From: JAFDVN01 sp035758545
GTDB lineage: Bacteria; Acidobacteriota; Holophagae; Holophagales; Holophagaceae
Assembly: GCA_035758545.1 (NCBI GenBank)
Contig: DASTWQ010000073.1
Span: forward strand, 1 to 64,000
Direction of reading: 5' to 3'
Length of the DNA: 64,000 nt
Part shown: positions 45,617 to 55,660 of the stretch, piece by piece
How positions within the stretch are numbered: position 1 is the first letter of the stretch
How the letters are laid out: the number at the start of each line of letters is the position of its first letter
The notes under the pieces: generated by a model
The model's database searches: none
What the model was told of the DNA's origin: nothing
Seen by the model: only the letters and a program-made list of their open reading frames with translations
Position numbers and translations under genes: made by a program

Positions 45617-46569
45617 TCGTCAACCGGCAGGACGCCCGCCTGGGCTTCTTCGTGCTCGCCGCCCTGGCCCTCTTCCTGGGCCTGCTCATCTACGCGAGCG
45701 CCCCCAAGGTGACGGAGCGGACCCATCCCTACGCCGTGCGGCTGGACGACCTCCAGGGCGTGGACGTGGGCACGCCGGTGCTGCTGCAGGGCTATCCCGT
45801 GGGCCGGGTCGAGACGGTCCGGCTGCAGCGGGAGGGGACGGTCTACAGCTTCCGCGCGGACCTCTCCCTCAAGGACGGCATCCTCCTCTGGGACGGCACC
45901 AAGGCCGCGGTCATCAGCCAGGGGCTCAGCGGCGTGGCGTTGGCGCTGGTGCTGCCGCCGGTGGCCCAGCGCACCGCCGCGCTCCAGGACGGCGCCGTGC
46001 TTCCGGGGGTGGCGGGCAGCAGCCTCGATACGGTGATCGCCAAGGCCGACAAGCTCCTCACGGACCTGGACACCTCCGTCACCGATCTGCGGGCCCAGTT
46101 CCAGCAGCGGGGCGCGGGCGTGGTGCTGGACCATCCGGCGGTGGCCAAGGCGCTCAAGGATCTGGACGCGACGCTGCGGTCCTACCAGGGGCTCGCGGAG
46201 CAGGGGAAGCGGGCCGTCGCTGGCCTGGACCCGGCGCTGGCGGACCTCCAGGCGGGCCTCCGCCAGGTGCGCACGCTGCTGGAGACCCACCGGGGCGATC
46301 TGGACGCCACCGTGGCGAACCTGGCCACGCTCACCCAGCGCATGAACGCCCTCAGCGCCTCCCTGGACGAGGCCGTGCGCACGGACCAGCCCCAGCTCGC
46401 GGAGACCCTCAAGGGCATCCAGGCCCTCACGAAGAACCTGCAGGAGCTCACGGAGCTGCTCAAGCAGAAGCCCCACTGGGCGGTCTGGGGCTCTCCGAGC
46501 GACGCCGCGCGTCAGAAGGCCAAGGACGCGGCGGCGGCCCAGGAGCCTGCGGCGGGGAAGCAGCCCTAG
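45613..46569 (+). CDS. mlaD: MlaD/MCE-domain lipid-transport protein
   Basis: 318 residues anchored by one N-terminal helix (LGFFVLAALALFLGLLIYAS). The MCE domain spans about 38-118 (YAVRLDDLQGVDVGTPVLLQ, GYPVGRVETVRL, ISQGLSGVALALVLP). A long helical region follows (120-300) with repeated Leu/Ala heptads, as in MCE proteins that form tubes or needles across the periplasm. It is the third gene of the transporter operon (ATGA overlap). No substrate-binding MlaC or outer-membrane MlaA homologue is in the window. Four bases overlap the convergent YciI-like gene. Confidence 0.92.
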   Translation: MIVNRQDARLGFFVLAALALFLGLLIYASAPKVTERTHPYAVRLDDLQGVDVGTPVLLQGYPVGRVETVRLQREGTVYSFRADLSLKDGILLWDGTKAAVISQGLSGVALALVLPPVAQRTAALQDGAVLPGVAGSSLDTVIAKADKLLTDLDTSVTDLRAQFQQRGAGVVLDHPAVAKALKDLDATLRSYQGLAEQGKRAVAGLDPALADLQAGLRQVRTLLETHRGDLDATVANLATLTQRMNALSASLDEAVRTDQPQLAETLKGIQALTKNLQELTELLKQKPHWAVWGSPSDAARQKAKDAAAAQEPAAGKQP

Positions 46570-46859
46570 AGCTTGTCCAGGCCCTCGACCCCGATGGTGG
46601 GCAGCCAGGGCAGCAGCTCGTACTGGGCGCAGCCCTGCTGCACGAAGGGATCGCCGTCCCGGAGGGCGTCCAGGGTCTGGGCCGCGCCCTCGTCGGGCAC
46701 GCGGAGCAGGAGCGCGCCGCCGTTGCGGGGATCCAGCGGCCCCGAGGCCAGCAGCAGGCCCTTCGCCTGGAGCTCCCGCAGGTAGGCGCGGTGCTCGTCC
46801 AGCAGCTTCAAGGCCTCCTCGAGGGGCTTGCGGTACCGGAAGATGGCGAGGGCGTACAT
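46566..46859 (-). CDS. YciI-like protein
   Basis: 97-residue ferredoxin-like-fold protein. It begins MYALAIFRYRKPLEEALKLL and contains DEHRAYLRELQAKGLLLASG and DPFVQQGCAQYELLPWLP, the usual YciI pattern with His near the start of the second helix and an aspartate after the glycine loop. Function is unknown in most species. The upstream side is an 87-base spacer filled by an inverted repeat of family B. Confidence 0.88.
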   Translation of the reverse strand: MYALAIFRYRKPLEEALKLLDEHRAYLRELQAKGLLLASGPLDPRNGGALLLRVPDEGAAQTLDALRDGDPFVQQGCAQYELLPWLPTIGVEGLDKL

Positions 46860-46874
46860 GGGGGCTCCAGGGGG

Positions 46875-46949
46875 TCAGGGCTGAGGCTGCGAGGGGTGAG
46901 GGTCGAAGCCTTGCCTCGCCACCTCACGGCCTCATCGCCTCACACCTCA
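46875..46949. repeat. Family B inverted repeat between arcC and the YciI-like gene
   Basis: On the minus strand TGAGGTGTGAGGCGATGAGG starts exactly at the arcC stop codon and continues CCGTGAGGTGGCGAGGC. An inverted, looser copy (CTGAGGCTGCGAGGGGTGAG on the plus strand) faces it. The same words flank the spacer after guaA. Confidence 0.7.
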
Positions 46950-47894
46950 ATCTCGCACGATGCGGGTGCCGACGGCGTCGAAGCCGTGGCCCTTGAGGGC
47001 GTCCGGCGAGGTGATGAGCACCTCCTCGCCGCCGCCGTCCAGGTAGGCCAGGGCGCTCTCGATCTTGGGGCCCATGCTGCCGGGGGGGAACTGGCCTTCG
47101 GCGAGGTGCTTCCGGGCCTCGGCGGCGGTCATGCGGTCCACCCATCGCTGGGTGGGCTTGCCGAAGTCCAGGGCCACCTTGGGGACGCCGGTGAGGACCA
47201 CGTAGAGCTTCGCGCCGAGCTGGGCCGCCAGCAGCGCGCTGAGGCGGTCCTTGTCGATGACGGCCTCGACCCCTACGAGGAAGCCGCTGGCGTCCCGGAT
47301 GACGGGGATGCCGCCGCCGCCGCCGGCGATGACCGCGTGGCCCGTCTGCAGCAGCATCCGGATGGCCTCCAGCTGCACGATCTCCAGGGGGCGCGGGCTC
47401 GGGACGACCTTGCGCCAGCCGCGGCCCGAGTCCTCCCGCATCTTCCACTTCTTCGCCTTCATGAGGTCCAGGGCGCGGAACTCGGGATAGAAGGGCCCGA
47501 CGAACTTGGTGGGGTTCTCGAAGCCGGGATCGTGCTGGTCCACGACCACCTCGGTGAGCACCGTCGTCACCGGGGTCTCCAGCTGCTCGAAGCGGAGCCG
47601 GTTCGTGAGCATGCGCTCGATCATGTAGCCCATGGAGCCCTGGGTCATGCCCACGGCGATGTCCAGGCTGTAGGGCGGGATCTGGGTGGCCGCCGCCTCC
47701 TGCTGGATGAGCAGGTTGCCCACCTGGGGGCCGTTGCCGTGGACGACGCAGAGGCTGTAGCCCGCGGCCACGACCCGGGCCAGGGTCTCCGCCGTCTCCC
47801 GGGCGTTCTCCAGCTGCTCCTCCTGGAGGCCGCGCTCCTTCTCCTTGAGCAGGGCGTTGCCGCCGATGGCGAGGAGGGCGATGGGGCGGGTCAT
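46947..47894 (-). CDS. arcC: Carbamate kinase
   Basis: Transfers phosphate between carbamoyl phosphate and ADP. 315 residues with ALLAIGGNALLKEKERGLQ, VVHGNGPQVGNLLIQQEA, DIAVGMTQGSMGYMIERML, VIAGGGGGIPVIRD and VIDKDRLSALLAAQLGA, all family landmarks. The arginine deiminase genes arcA and arcB are absent, so its carbamoyl-phosphate source is unclear. A TACACT hexamer 23 bases upstream (minus strand) may be the -10. The stop codon forms the first bases of a family B repeat. Confidence 0.96.
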   Translation of the reverse strand: MTRPIALLAIGGNALLKEKERGLQEEQLENARETAETLARVVAAGYSLCVVHGNGPQVGNLLIQQEAAATQIPPYSLDIAVGMTQGSMGYMIERMLTNRLRFEQLETPVTTVLTEVVVDQHDPGFENPTKFVGPFYPEFRALDLMKAKKWKMREDSGRGWRKVVPSPRPLEIVQLEAIRMLLQTGHAVIAGGGGGIPVIRDASGFLVGVEAVIDKDRLSALLAAQLGAKLYVVLTGVPKVALDFGKPTQRWVDRMTAAEARKHLAEGQFPPGSMGPKIESALAYLDGGGEEVLITSPDALKGHGFDAVGTRIVRD

Positions 47895-48029
47895 GGGCCG
47901 GATCCGGAAAAGAGTCGAGTGTAGCGCCCGGCCCCGCGCCCCCCAAGGCCGCGCTTCCGTCGGGGCGCCGGGGGCGCCTAGACTTGGGTTTTCCCCGATG
48001 CCCCGTCTCCCTGTTCCAGGCCTCCGCGC

Positions 48030-48719
48030 ATGATCGACACCGTCCGCACCGTCGAGACGCCGGAGGGCATCGCCCTCGAGTTGCGCCCCGCGGGGCCCGT
48101 GCCCCGGGCCATGGCCTGGGCCCTGGACATGCTCATCCGCATCTCCATCTACCTGGCGGCGGGGATGGGGCTCGCCCTCCTGGGCGGAGCCGGCGGGGGG
48201 ATCCTCCTGATCCTCGTCTTCCTCCTGGAGTGGTTCTACCCGGTGCTCTTCGAGGCGCTGTGGGAGGGCCGCACCCCGGGCAAGCGGGCCCTGGGCCTGC
48301 AGGTGCTCATGGAGGACGGCCGCCCCGAGGGCTGGGGCCCGGCCATGCTGCGCAGCCTGCTCATGTTCGTGGACTTCCTGCCGGCCCTCTACGGCGCGGG
48401 ACTGGTCGCCATGCTCACGGGCCGGGAGGGCCGCCGCATCGGGGACCTGGCGGCGGGCACGGTGGTCGTCCACGCCCCCCAGCCGCCGCCCCGCCAGCCG
48501 ATCCTCGCTGGCGCCGCCCGGCCCATCCTGCCGCCGGCGCCCCTCAGCCTGGAGGAGCAGCGCGCCATCGCCGCCTTCGCGGAGCGGGCGCCGGGCCTCA
48601 CGCCCGAGCGGGCCCAGGAACTGGCCGACCTGCTGGAGCCCCTCACCGGCATGACCGGAGCCGGCGGCGTGGCGCGGCTCCAGGCCATGGCGGCGGGCAT
48701 CCGCGGGGAGCGGCCGTGA
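48030..48719 (+). CDS. RDD-family membrane protein
   Basis: 229 residues with about three membrane helices (MAWALDMLIRISIYLAAGMG, GILLILVFLLEWFYPVLF, LRSLLMFVDFLPALYGAGLV). The RDD residues are recognisable around RAMAWALDMLIR, and EGRTPGKRALGLQV is the standard family string, as is REGRRIGDLAAGTVVV. The soluble C-terminus (160-229) is helical. It is first in a six-gene operon whose members overlap by a few bases at most junctions. TAGACT at 47979-47984 may be the promoter -10. Confidence 0.92.
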   Translation: MIDTVRTVETPEGIALELRPAGPVPRAMAWALDMLIRISIYLAAGMGLALLGGAGGGILLILVFLLEWFYPVLFEALWEGRTPGKRALGLQVLMEDGRPEGWGPAMLRSLLMFVDFLPALYGAGLVAMLTGREGRRIGDLAAGTVVVHAPQPPPRQPILAGAARPILPPAPLSLEEQRAIAAFAERAPGLTPERAQELADLLEPLTGMTGAGGVARLQAMAAGIRGERP

Positions 48720-49693
48720 AGCAGCAGGCCTTCGAAGCGCTCCATCAGACCTCCTGGGAGGCCTTCGAGGCCCTGCTGCGGGATGGGCAGGGTCCGGCCG
48801 CGCCCTCGGACGCGGACCTGAAGGAGCTGCCCCGGCGCTACCGGCTGGTCTGCCACCACCTCGCCCTGGCCCGGGAGCGCGGCTACGCGGCGGGGCTGGT
48901 GGACCGTCTCAACGGCCTGGCGCTCCGGGGCCATCAGCGCCTCTACGGCGTGCGCCAGGGCGCCCTCTCCGGCGCGCTCCGGTTCTTCACGCAGTTCCCC
49001 CGGACGGTGCGGAAGCGGTGGCGCGCCATGGCCCTCGCGGCCCTGGTCTTCTACGGGCCCGCCGTCGCCCTCACCTTCGGCGCCAAGGCCAACCCGGAGA
49101 TCGCCTACCTCATCGAGGACCCGGTCTCCCTGGCCTCCATGGAGTCCATGTACCAGTCGGACCACAAGGCCTTCGGCCGCTCCGGGGAGTCGGACACGGA
49201 CGTGCAGATGTTCGGCTTCTACATCTGGAACAACATCCGCATCAACTTCCAGGTCTTCGCGTCGGGGCTGCTGGCGGGCCTGGGCTCCCTCTTCTTCCTC
49301 TTCTGGAACGGCGCCCACGGCGGCGCGGTGGCGGGCTACCTCACCCACCAGGGGCTCGGGCGGAACTTCTGGTCCTTCGTGGCGACCCATTCGGCCCTGG
49401 AGCTCACCTCCCTGGTGATCGCCGGCGGCGCGGGCCTGCTGCTGGGGCAGGCCCTGCTGTTCCCCGGCCGCCGCAGCCGGTCCCAGGCCCTCCGGCGCGC
49501 CGCGAAGGAGGGCCTCATCCTCGCCATGGGCTCGGCGCTCATGGACGTCGGCGCGGCGGGCATCGAGGCCTTCTGGTCCTCCAGCGCCCTCATCCCCGTG
49601 GCGGTGAAGCTCTCCGCGGCGGGGGGCCTCTGGACCCTCGTGCTGGGCTACTTCGCCCTGGCCGGCCGGGGAAGGCGGGACGCGGATGCTTGA
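48716..49693 (+). CDS. SpoIIM-like stage II sporulation protein M family membrane protein
   Basis: 325 residues with five or six membrane helices, among them AMALAALVFYGPAVALTFGA, FQVFASGLLAGLGSLFFLFW and FVATHSALELTSLVIAGGAG. FYIWNNIRINFQVFASGLL and THSALELTSL are characteristic of the SpoIIM/DUF95 family. Despite the name, such proteins occur in non-sporulating bacteria inside MoxR/DUF58 clusters, as here. It starts with GTG overlapping the RDD stop (GTGA), with GGGGAG upstream. The N-terminal 95 residues are soluble and helical. Confidence 0.9.
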   Translation: MKQQAFEALHQTSWEAFEALLRDGQGPAAPSDADLKELPRRYRLVCHHLALARERGYAAGLVDRLNGLALRGHQRLYGVRQGALSGALRFFTQFPRTVRKRWRAMALAALVFYGPAVALTFGAKANPEIAYLIEDPVSLASMESMYQSDHKAFGRSGESDTDVQMFGFYIWNNIRINFQVFASGLLAGLGSLFFLFWNGAHGGAVAGYLTHQGLGRNFWSFVATHSALELTSLVIAGGAGLLLGQALLFPGRRSRSQALRRAAKEGLILAMGSALMDVGAAGIEAFWSSSALIPVAVKLSAAGGLWTLVLGYFALAGRGRRDADA

Positions 49694-51164
49694 GCGCCTC
49701 CAGCTCCGCCTGCGCCCCCGTCGGGCCTGGGAGGCCGTGGATTCGGGCTTCGCGCTCCTGCGGGCCCATGGCCGTTCCATCTACGCGGCCTGGCTGGCGG
49801 GCCTCCTCCCGGTCTCCGCGGCGCTCTTCGCCTGCTTCTGGGACCGGGCCTGGATCGCGATGCTGCTGGTCTGGTGGCTGAAGCCCCTCTTCGATCGCCT
49901 GGCCCTCCACGCCCTGGCCAAGGCCACCTTCGGGGAGCGGGCCACCCTCCGGTCCCTGCCGGGCGCCCTCGGGTCCGTCTACCGCCGCGGCGCCGTCGCG
50001 GGCCTGCTGTGGCGGCGCTTCAGCCCCAACCGGGCCTTCACCCTGCCGGTCTGGCAGCTGGAAGGGCAGGGCGGGGCGGGCTACCGTCGCCGGGCGCCGG
50101 TGCTCCTGCGCCGCGTCCATGGACCCTCCCTCCTCTTCACCGCCGTCTGCTTCGTGCTCACCCTCACCCTCGCCATCGCCCTCGGGCTGGGGATCCTCTA
50201 CCTGGTGCCGGACGGCCTCCTGGACACCGCGGCGCCCCGGCTCTTCAACGGCGGGGATCAGCCCGGGCCCCTGTTCTACCTGATGCCGATCCTGGCCACG
50301 GCGATCCTGGAACCCTTCTATGTGGCCGGCGGATTCGGGCTCTACCTGAACCGGCGGGTGCAGCTGGAGGCCTGGGACCTGGATCTGGCCTTCCGCCAGC
50401 TGGGCCGGCGGCTGCTCACGGGCGCGGGCCGCGGTGCGGCGGTCCTCGCCCTGGCGGCGGGCCTGCTCGCCGGCGGGGTGCTCCGGGCGGCGGTCCCCGG
50501 GGGGGTCGCGGAAGCGCCGGCTCCGCAGGCCCAGGCTCCGAAGCCCCTGGTCCCGAAGGCTGAGCTGAAGGAGGTCCTGAAGGCGCCGGAATTCCAGACC
50601 TGGTCCGAGGAACGCACCTGGCACTGGAAGTTCTCGGGTCCGAAGGTGAACGCCCAGCCCCGGTTCCAGATGCCGGAAGGCCTGCTGCGGGCCCTGGGCC
50701 TCATCCTGAAGGGCTTCATCATCCTCCTCGTCCTGGCGGGCGTGGGGTGGTTCCTCTGGCGCTTCGTCGGCGCCCGCCGCTTCGGGCTGGACCGGGACCA
50801 GGACGGCGCGCCGGCACCGGACCAGCTCTTCGGCCTGGACATCCGCCCCGGCGCCCTCCCCAAGGACGTGGCGGCGGCGGCCCTGGCGCTCTGGCGGGCC
50901 GGCGACGCCCGCGGCAGCCTCAGCCTGCTCTACCGCGGCGCCCTCGCGCGGCTGGTGCACGAGCGCGGGCTGGACCTGCCGCCGGGCGCCACGGAGGGGG
51001 ACTGCCTCCGCCGCTCCGGCGAGGTGCTCGCCCCGCCGGCGGGAGCCTATTTCCGGGTCCTCACCCTCAGCTGGCAGGCCCTGGCCTACGCCCACCGGGA
51101 TCCGTCCGATGGCGAGGGACTCTGCCGTGACTGGACGGTGCACTTCGGTGGTGGCCGTGGCTAG
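49686..51164 (+). CDS. Multi-pass membrane protein, DUF4129-like C-terminus
   Basis: 492 residues. About five membrane helices lie between 30 and 275, another near 350 (LGLILKGFIILLVLAGVGWF). The C-terminal 110 residues (LPKDVAAAALALWRAGDARG, SLSLLYRGALARLVHERGLD, FRVLTLSWQALAYAHR) resemble the cytosolic helical DUF4129 domain common in these operons. No catalytic motif. It overlaps the SpoIIM-like stop by eight bases. Probably part of a membrane complex with the DUF4350 and DUF58 proteins. Confidence 0.82.
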   Translation: MLERLQLRLRPRRAWEAVDSGFALLRAHGRSIYAAWLAGLLPVSAALFACFWDRAWIAMLLVWWLKPLFDRLALHALAKATFGERATLRSLPGALGSVYRRGAVAGLLWRRFSPNRAFTLPVWQLEGQGGAGYRRRAPVLLRRVHGPSLLFTAVCFVLTLTLAIALGLGILYLVPDGLLDTAAPRLFNGGDQPGPLFYLMPILATAILEPFYVAGGFGLYLNRRVQLEAWDLDLAFRQLGRRLLTGAGRGAAVLALAAGLLAGGVLRAAVPGGVAEAPAPQAQAPKPLVPKAELKEVLKAPEFQTWSEERTWHWKFSGPKVNAQPRFQMPEGLLRALGLILKGFIILLVLAGVGWFLWRFVGARRFGLDRDQDGAPAPDQLFGLDIRPGALPKDVAAAALALWRAGDARGSLSLLYRGALARLVHERGLDLPPGATEGDCLRRSGEVLAPPAGAYFRVLTLSWQALAYAHRDPSDGEGLCRDWTVHFGGGRG

Positions 51165-51186
51165 CCGCGCCCGCGGCGCGGACCGG

Positions 51187-52355
51187 ATGCGCATCCTGGG
51201 GCTCCTGCTGCTGGGGCTCGTGACCCTCGGGACGGTGACCTGGTTCGTGGCCCGCAACCTGGAGGTGAGGCAGGAGCGGGTCTGGGAGGGCTACCACGGC
51301 GAGGCCCGCACGAACGACTTCCTGGCGGCGGTCCGCCTCCTCGGCCGCCTGGGCCGGGAGACCCATGCGGTGCGGGGCGTGCCGCTGCCGAAGACCCTCG
51401 GCCCCCGGGACGCCCTGATCCTGCCGGCGCGGCATCTGCGGATGACCCCGGGGCAGGTGGCCGACCTGCGGGCCTGGGTGTCCGGCGGCGGCCTGCTGGT
51501 GGCCGAGGGCACCTTCGCCGAGGACCCCGATTCGGACCGGGTGAACGATCCCCTCTTCGAGGCCTTCGGCGTCCGGCTGGTGAAGAACGGCCTGGAGACG
51601 CCCAAGCTCTCCGAGGGCGAGGACTACGAGGCCTGGAAGACGCGCGTGAAGGCCTTCGAGCGCGGCCACGGCGTCGTGGAAGTGGATCTCAACGGGACCG
51701 CCAACCAGGTGGATCTCGGAGCCTACGACCGGCTGGCCTATGAGGGGTCCGAAGCGGACCTCGGCGCCGGCGGGAAGATGCTCTTCCTCCGGGAGGGCGA
51801 GGGCTCGGTCTTCCTCTTCACCCACCTCGACGCCCTTCGCAACAGCCAGATCGGGCAGGAGGACCACGCGGACTTCCTCGCAGCCCTGGTGAGCCGCCGG
51901 CCGCCGGGCGCGAAGGCCTGGCTGGTCTACGAGGAGGAGCCGCCCTCCCTCGTGGCCTGGCTCCGGGCCAATGCGTGGATGGTGTTGGCCTCGCTGGGCC
52001 TGCTGACGGTCCTGTTCCTGTGGCGGGGCCTGAGGCGCCTGGGCCCCCGGCTCCCGGATCCGGCCCTCGACCGCCGCAGCCTGGTGGAGCACCTGGCCGC
52101 CGCCGGCCGCTTCCAGTGGAGCCTCCGGGAGGGCGAGGCCCTCCTGGCCGCGGCCCAGGCCGCCCTGGCGGCCCGGCTCCGGGCCGCGCACCCGGCCCTC
52201 GCCGCGCTTCCCCCCGACCGCCAGGTGGCGGCGCTGGCGGAGCGCAGCGGACTCTCTGAGGCCCAGGTCTTCCACGCCCTCCGCTACGGCCGCCACGCCG
52301 ACGCCCGCGATTTCACCGACGCCCTCCACACGCTCGAACGCCTGAGGACCCACCT

Positions 52356-52359
<4 letters not shown>
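51187..52359 (+). CDS. DUF4350 protein
   Basis: 390 residues with an N-terminal helix (ILGLLLLGLVTLGTVTWFVA) and a second near 270 (MVLASLGLLTVLFLWRGLRR). The middle domain, resembling the glutamine-amidotransferase-like fold of DUF4350, has DALILPARHLRMTPGQVADL and VSGGGLLVAEGTFAED. The C-terminal 100 residues are helical (LVEHLAAAGRFQWSLREGEA). ATG 51187 is chosen because it begins the membrane anchor; earlier in-frame codons overlap the previous gene. Gene order DUF4129-like, DUF4350, MoxR, DUF58 is the conserved arrangement. Confidence 0.87.
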
Positions 52360-53335
<976 letters not shown>

Positions 53336-53339
<4 letters not shown>

Positions 53340-54670
53340 CGGTCCGCGGCGAAGGGCAGGGCCGGGTGACCCCCGGGTGGCCGCTGCTGGCGGCGGCCCT
53401 GGGCTGGGCCCTGCTCGCCCTGGTGGCGGCCTTCCTGCCCCGGCTGCTTCCGGCCTGGCGCCTGGCGGGCTGGATCCTGCTGGGCGCGGCCTTCCTGGAC
53501 CTGGCGGCGGTGCTCGGCATCCGGCGCCTGGAGCTGGAGCGGCGGGCCCCCTTCATCCTGCCCAACGGCGCGCCCACGCCGGTGCGGCTGCGGATCCGCA
53601 ACGCCCATCCCTTCCCGGTGACGCTCACGCTCCACGACGGCCACCCCGGCGGCATGGAGGCCCGGGGCCTGCCCTGCCGGCTCCGGGTGCCCGCCCGGGG
53701 CTGGGCGGAGCACACCTACCGCCTGCGGCCTGCGGGCCGCGGCGCCTTCGCCTTCGGGCCCGCGGACCTGCTCGTGCGCTCGCCCTTGGGGCTCTTCGAG
53801 CGGGCCCTGCGCCGCGGGCCCTCCCAGCCCTTCCGGGTCTACCCCGATTTCGCCGCCGTGCGGAAATACGCCCTCATGGCCACCCGGGGCCGCCTCGCCC
53901 AGCTGGGCGTCCACCGCAAGCGCCGCCGGGGCGAGGGCATGGAGTTCCACCAGCTCCGGGAGTACCGCCAGGGGGACGCCCTGCGCCAGATCGACTGGAA
54001 GGCCAGCGCCCGGGTCCGCAAGCTCATCAGCCGCGACTACCAGGACGAGCGGGACCAGCGGATCCTCTTCCTCCTGGACTGCGGGCGCCGCATGCGGGCC
54101 CTGGACGTCGGGCTCTCCCACTTCGACCACACCCTGAACGCGCTGCTGCTGCTCTCCTACGTGGCGCTGCGGGAGGGCGACGCCGTGGGCCTGCTCACCT
54201 TCTCCGGCCCCGCCCGCTGGCTCCCGCCCATGAAGGGGCCCCAGGTGCTGGACCGCATCATGGAGCTGGTGCACGACCTGGAGCCCGAGCCCCGGGCCAC
54301 GGACTACCTCGCCGCCGCGGAGGCCCTGGTGGCGCGCTTCCCCAAGCGCGCCCTGGTGGTGCTGGTGACCAACCTGCGGGATGAGGACGACGACACCCTG
54401 CGCCCGGCCATGGCGCTCCTGCGGCGGCGGCACCGGGTGCTGCTGGCCAGCCTCCGGGAGCGGGCCCTGGACGAGGTGCTGTCGGCGCCGGTGCAGGGCT
54501 TCGACCAGGCCCTCCTGCACGGCGCCGCCCACCAGTTCCTGGCGGACCGGAAGGCCGCCCTGGACCGCCTGGCGGCCCTCGGCACCCCGGCCTTGGACCT
54601 GCTGCCGGAGCAGCTGCCCCTGGCCCTCGTGAACCGCTACCTGGCCCTCAAGCGCGGCGGGGAGCTCTAG
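53336..54670 (+). CDS. DUF58 (VWA-like) protein
   Basis: 444 residues. Two N-terminal membrane helices (WPLLAAALGWALLALVAAFL, WILLGAAFLDLAAVLGI) are followed by a beta domain and the DUF58 core with the hallmark EYRQGDALRQIDWKASARV at about 209-227, then a VWA-like region (ILFLLDCGRRMRALDVG, ALVVLVTNLRDEDDDTL). The first Asp of a MIDAS-like site is present (LLDCGRRM), but the DxSxS form is changed to DCGRR. Last gene of the six-gene cluster. Confidence 0.93.
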
Positions 54671-54733
54671 CGGCGCCTGAAGCCTGGAGCCGGGGCCCCC
54701 CGCCCGCTAGAATCGAAGTTTTACGCGGGTTCC

Positions 54734-55660
54734 ATGCAGATCCAGGATCTCATCCTCCGGCTCCAGCGCTTCTGGGCGGACCAGGGCTGCCTGGTCGGCC
54801 AGCCCTACGACCTCGAGAAGGGCGCGGGCACCATGAACCCGCTGACCTTCTTCGGCGCTCTGGGGCCGAAGCCCTGGAACGTCGCCTACGTGGAGCCCAG
54901 CCGCCGCCCGGCGGACGGCCGCTACGGCGAGAACCCCTTCCGCGTCTACAAGCACCTGCAGTTCCAGGTGATCCTCAAGCCTTCCCCCGCCAAGGTGCAG
55001 GAGCTCTACATCCAGAGTCTGGAAGCCCTCGGGATTGATCTCTCCGTCCACGACCTCCGCTTCGAGGAGGACAACTGGGAGAGCCCGACCCTGGGCGCCT
55101 GGGGCGTGGGCTGGCAGGTGGTGCTGGACGGCATGGAGATCAGCCAGTTCACCTACTTCCAGCAGGTGGGCGGCCTCGACTGCCGGCCCGTCTCCGCCGA
55201 GCTGACCTACGGCATCGAGCGCATCTGCATGTTCCTGGGCGGCCACGACAACATCTTCGACCTGCCCTACGGCACCGTGCGCACCGACGAGGGCGAGCAC
55301 ACCGTCACCTACGGCCAGATGCGCCAGCGGGAGGAGTTCGAGCTGAGCGCCTACAGCTTCGAGCACGCCGACCTGGACCTGCACCGCACCCTCTTCGAGG
55401 CCTACGAGGCCGAAGGGAAGAAGCTCCTCGCCCTGGGCCACTTCCGCAGCGCCTACGAGCAGGCCCTCAAGATGAGCCACACCTTCAATGTCCTGGACGC
55501 CCGGGGCGCCGTGAGCACCACCGAGCGGCCCGGCATCATCAAGCGCGTGCGGGACCTCGCCTGCGCCTGCGCGCGGGCATATGTGGAGCGGGAACATCAA
55601 TCCGGCGATTCCGGCGATGCCAGCGATTCAAAAACCACGCAGGGCGGAGGTGCGAAATGA
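54734..55660 (+). CDS. glyQ: Glycyl-tRNA synthetase alpha subunit
   Basis: Catalytic subunit of the alpha2beta2 glycyl-tRNA synthetase. 308 residues; landmarks are LILRLQRFWADQGCLVGQPY, TFFGALGPKPWNVAYVEPSR, RPADGRYGENPFRVYKHLQF, GWQVVLDGMEISQFTYFQQV and ELTYGIERI. The usual protein ends soon after AYVERE; here the extra tail SGDSGDASDSKTTQGGGAK is encoded by a 9-base tandem repeat (family C), so the C-terminus is repeat-derived. TAGAAT 20 bases upstream of the ATG is a good -10. It overlaps glyS by four bases. Confidence 0.97.
   Translation: MQIQDLILRLQRFWADQGCLVGQPYDLEKGAGTMNPLTFFGALGPKPWNVAYVEPSRRPADGRYGENPFRVYKHLQFQVILKPSPAKVQELYIQSLEALGIDLSVHDLRFEEDNWESPTLGAWGVGWQVVLDGMEISQFTYFQQVGGLDCRPVSAELTYGIERICMFLGGHDNIFDLPYGTVRTDEGEHTVTYGQMRQREEFELSAYSFEHADLDLHRTLFEAYEAEGKKLLALGHFRSAYEQALKMSHTFNVLDARGAVSTTERPGIIKRVRDLACACARAYVEREHQSGDSGDASDSKTTQGGGAK
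55599..55629 (+). repeat. Family C nonamer repeat in the glyQ 3' end
   Basis: AATCCGGCGATTCCGGCGAT followed by GCCAGCGATTC: three imperfect tandem copies of the nonamer CCGGCGATT, in frame with glyQ. An inverted set lies at 57715-57746 on the far side of glyS. Confidence 0.75.

Noticed and set aside
47895..48029. Riboswitch or small RNA in the arcC/RDD spacer
   Set aside because: The 135 bases are GC-rich with only promoter-like hexamers and no conserved aptamer pattern I can recognise.
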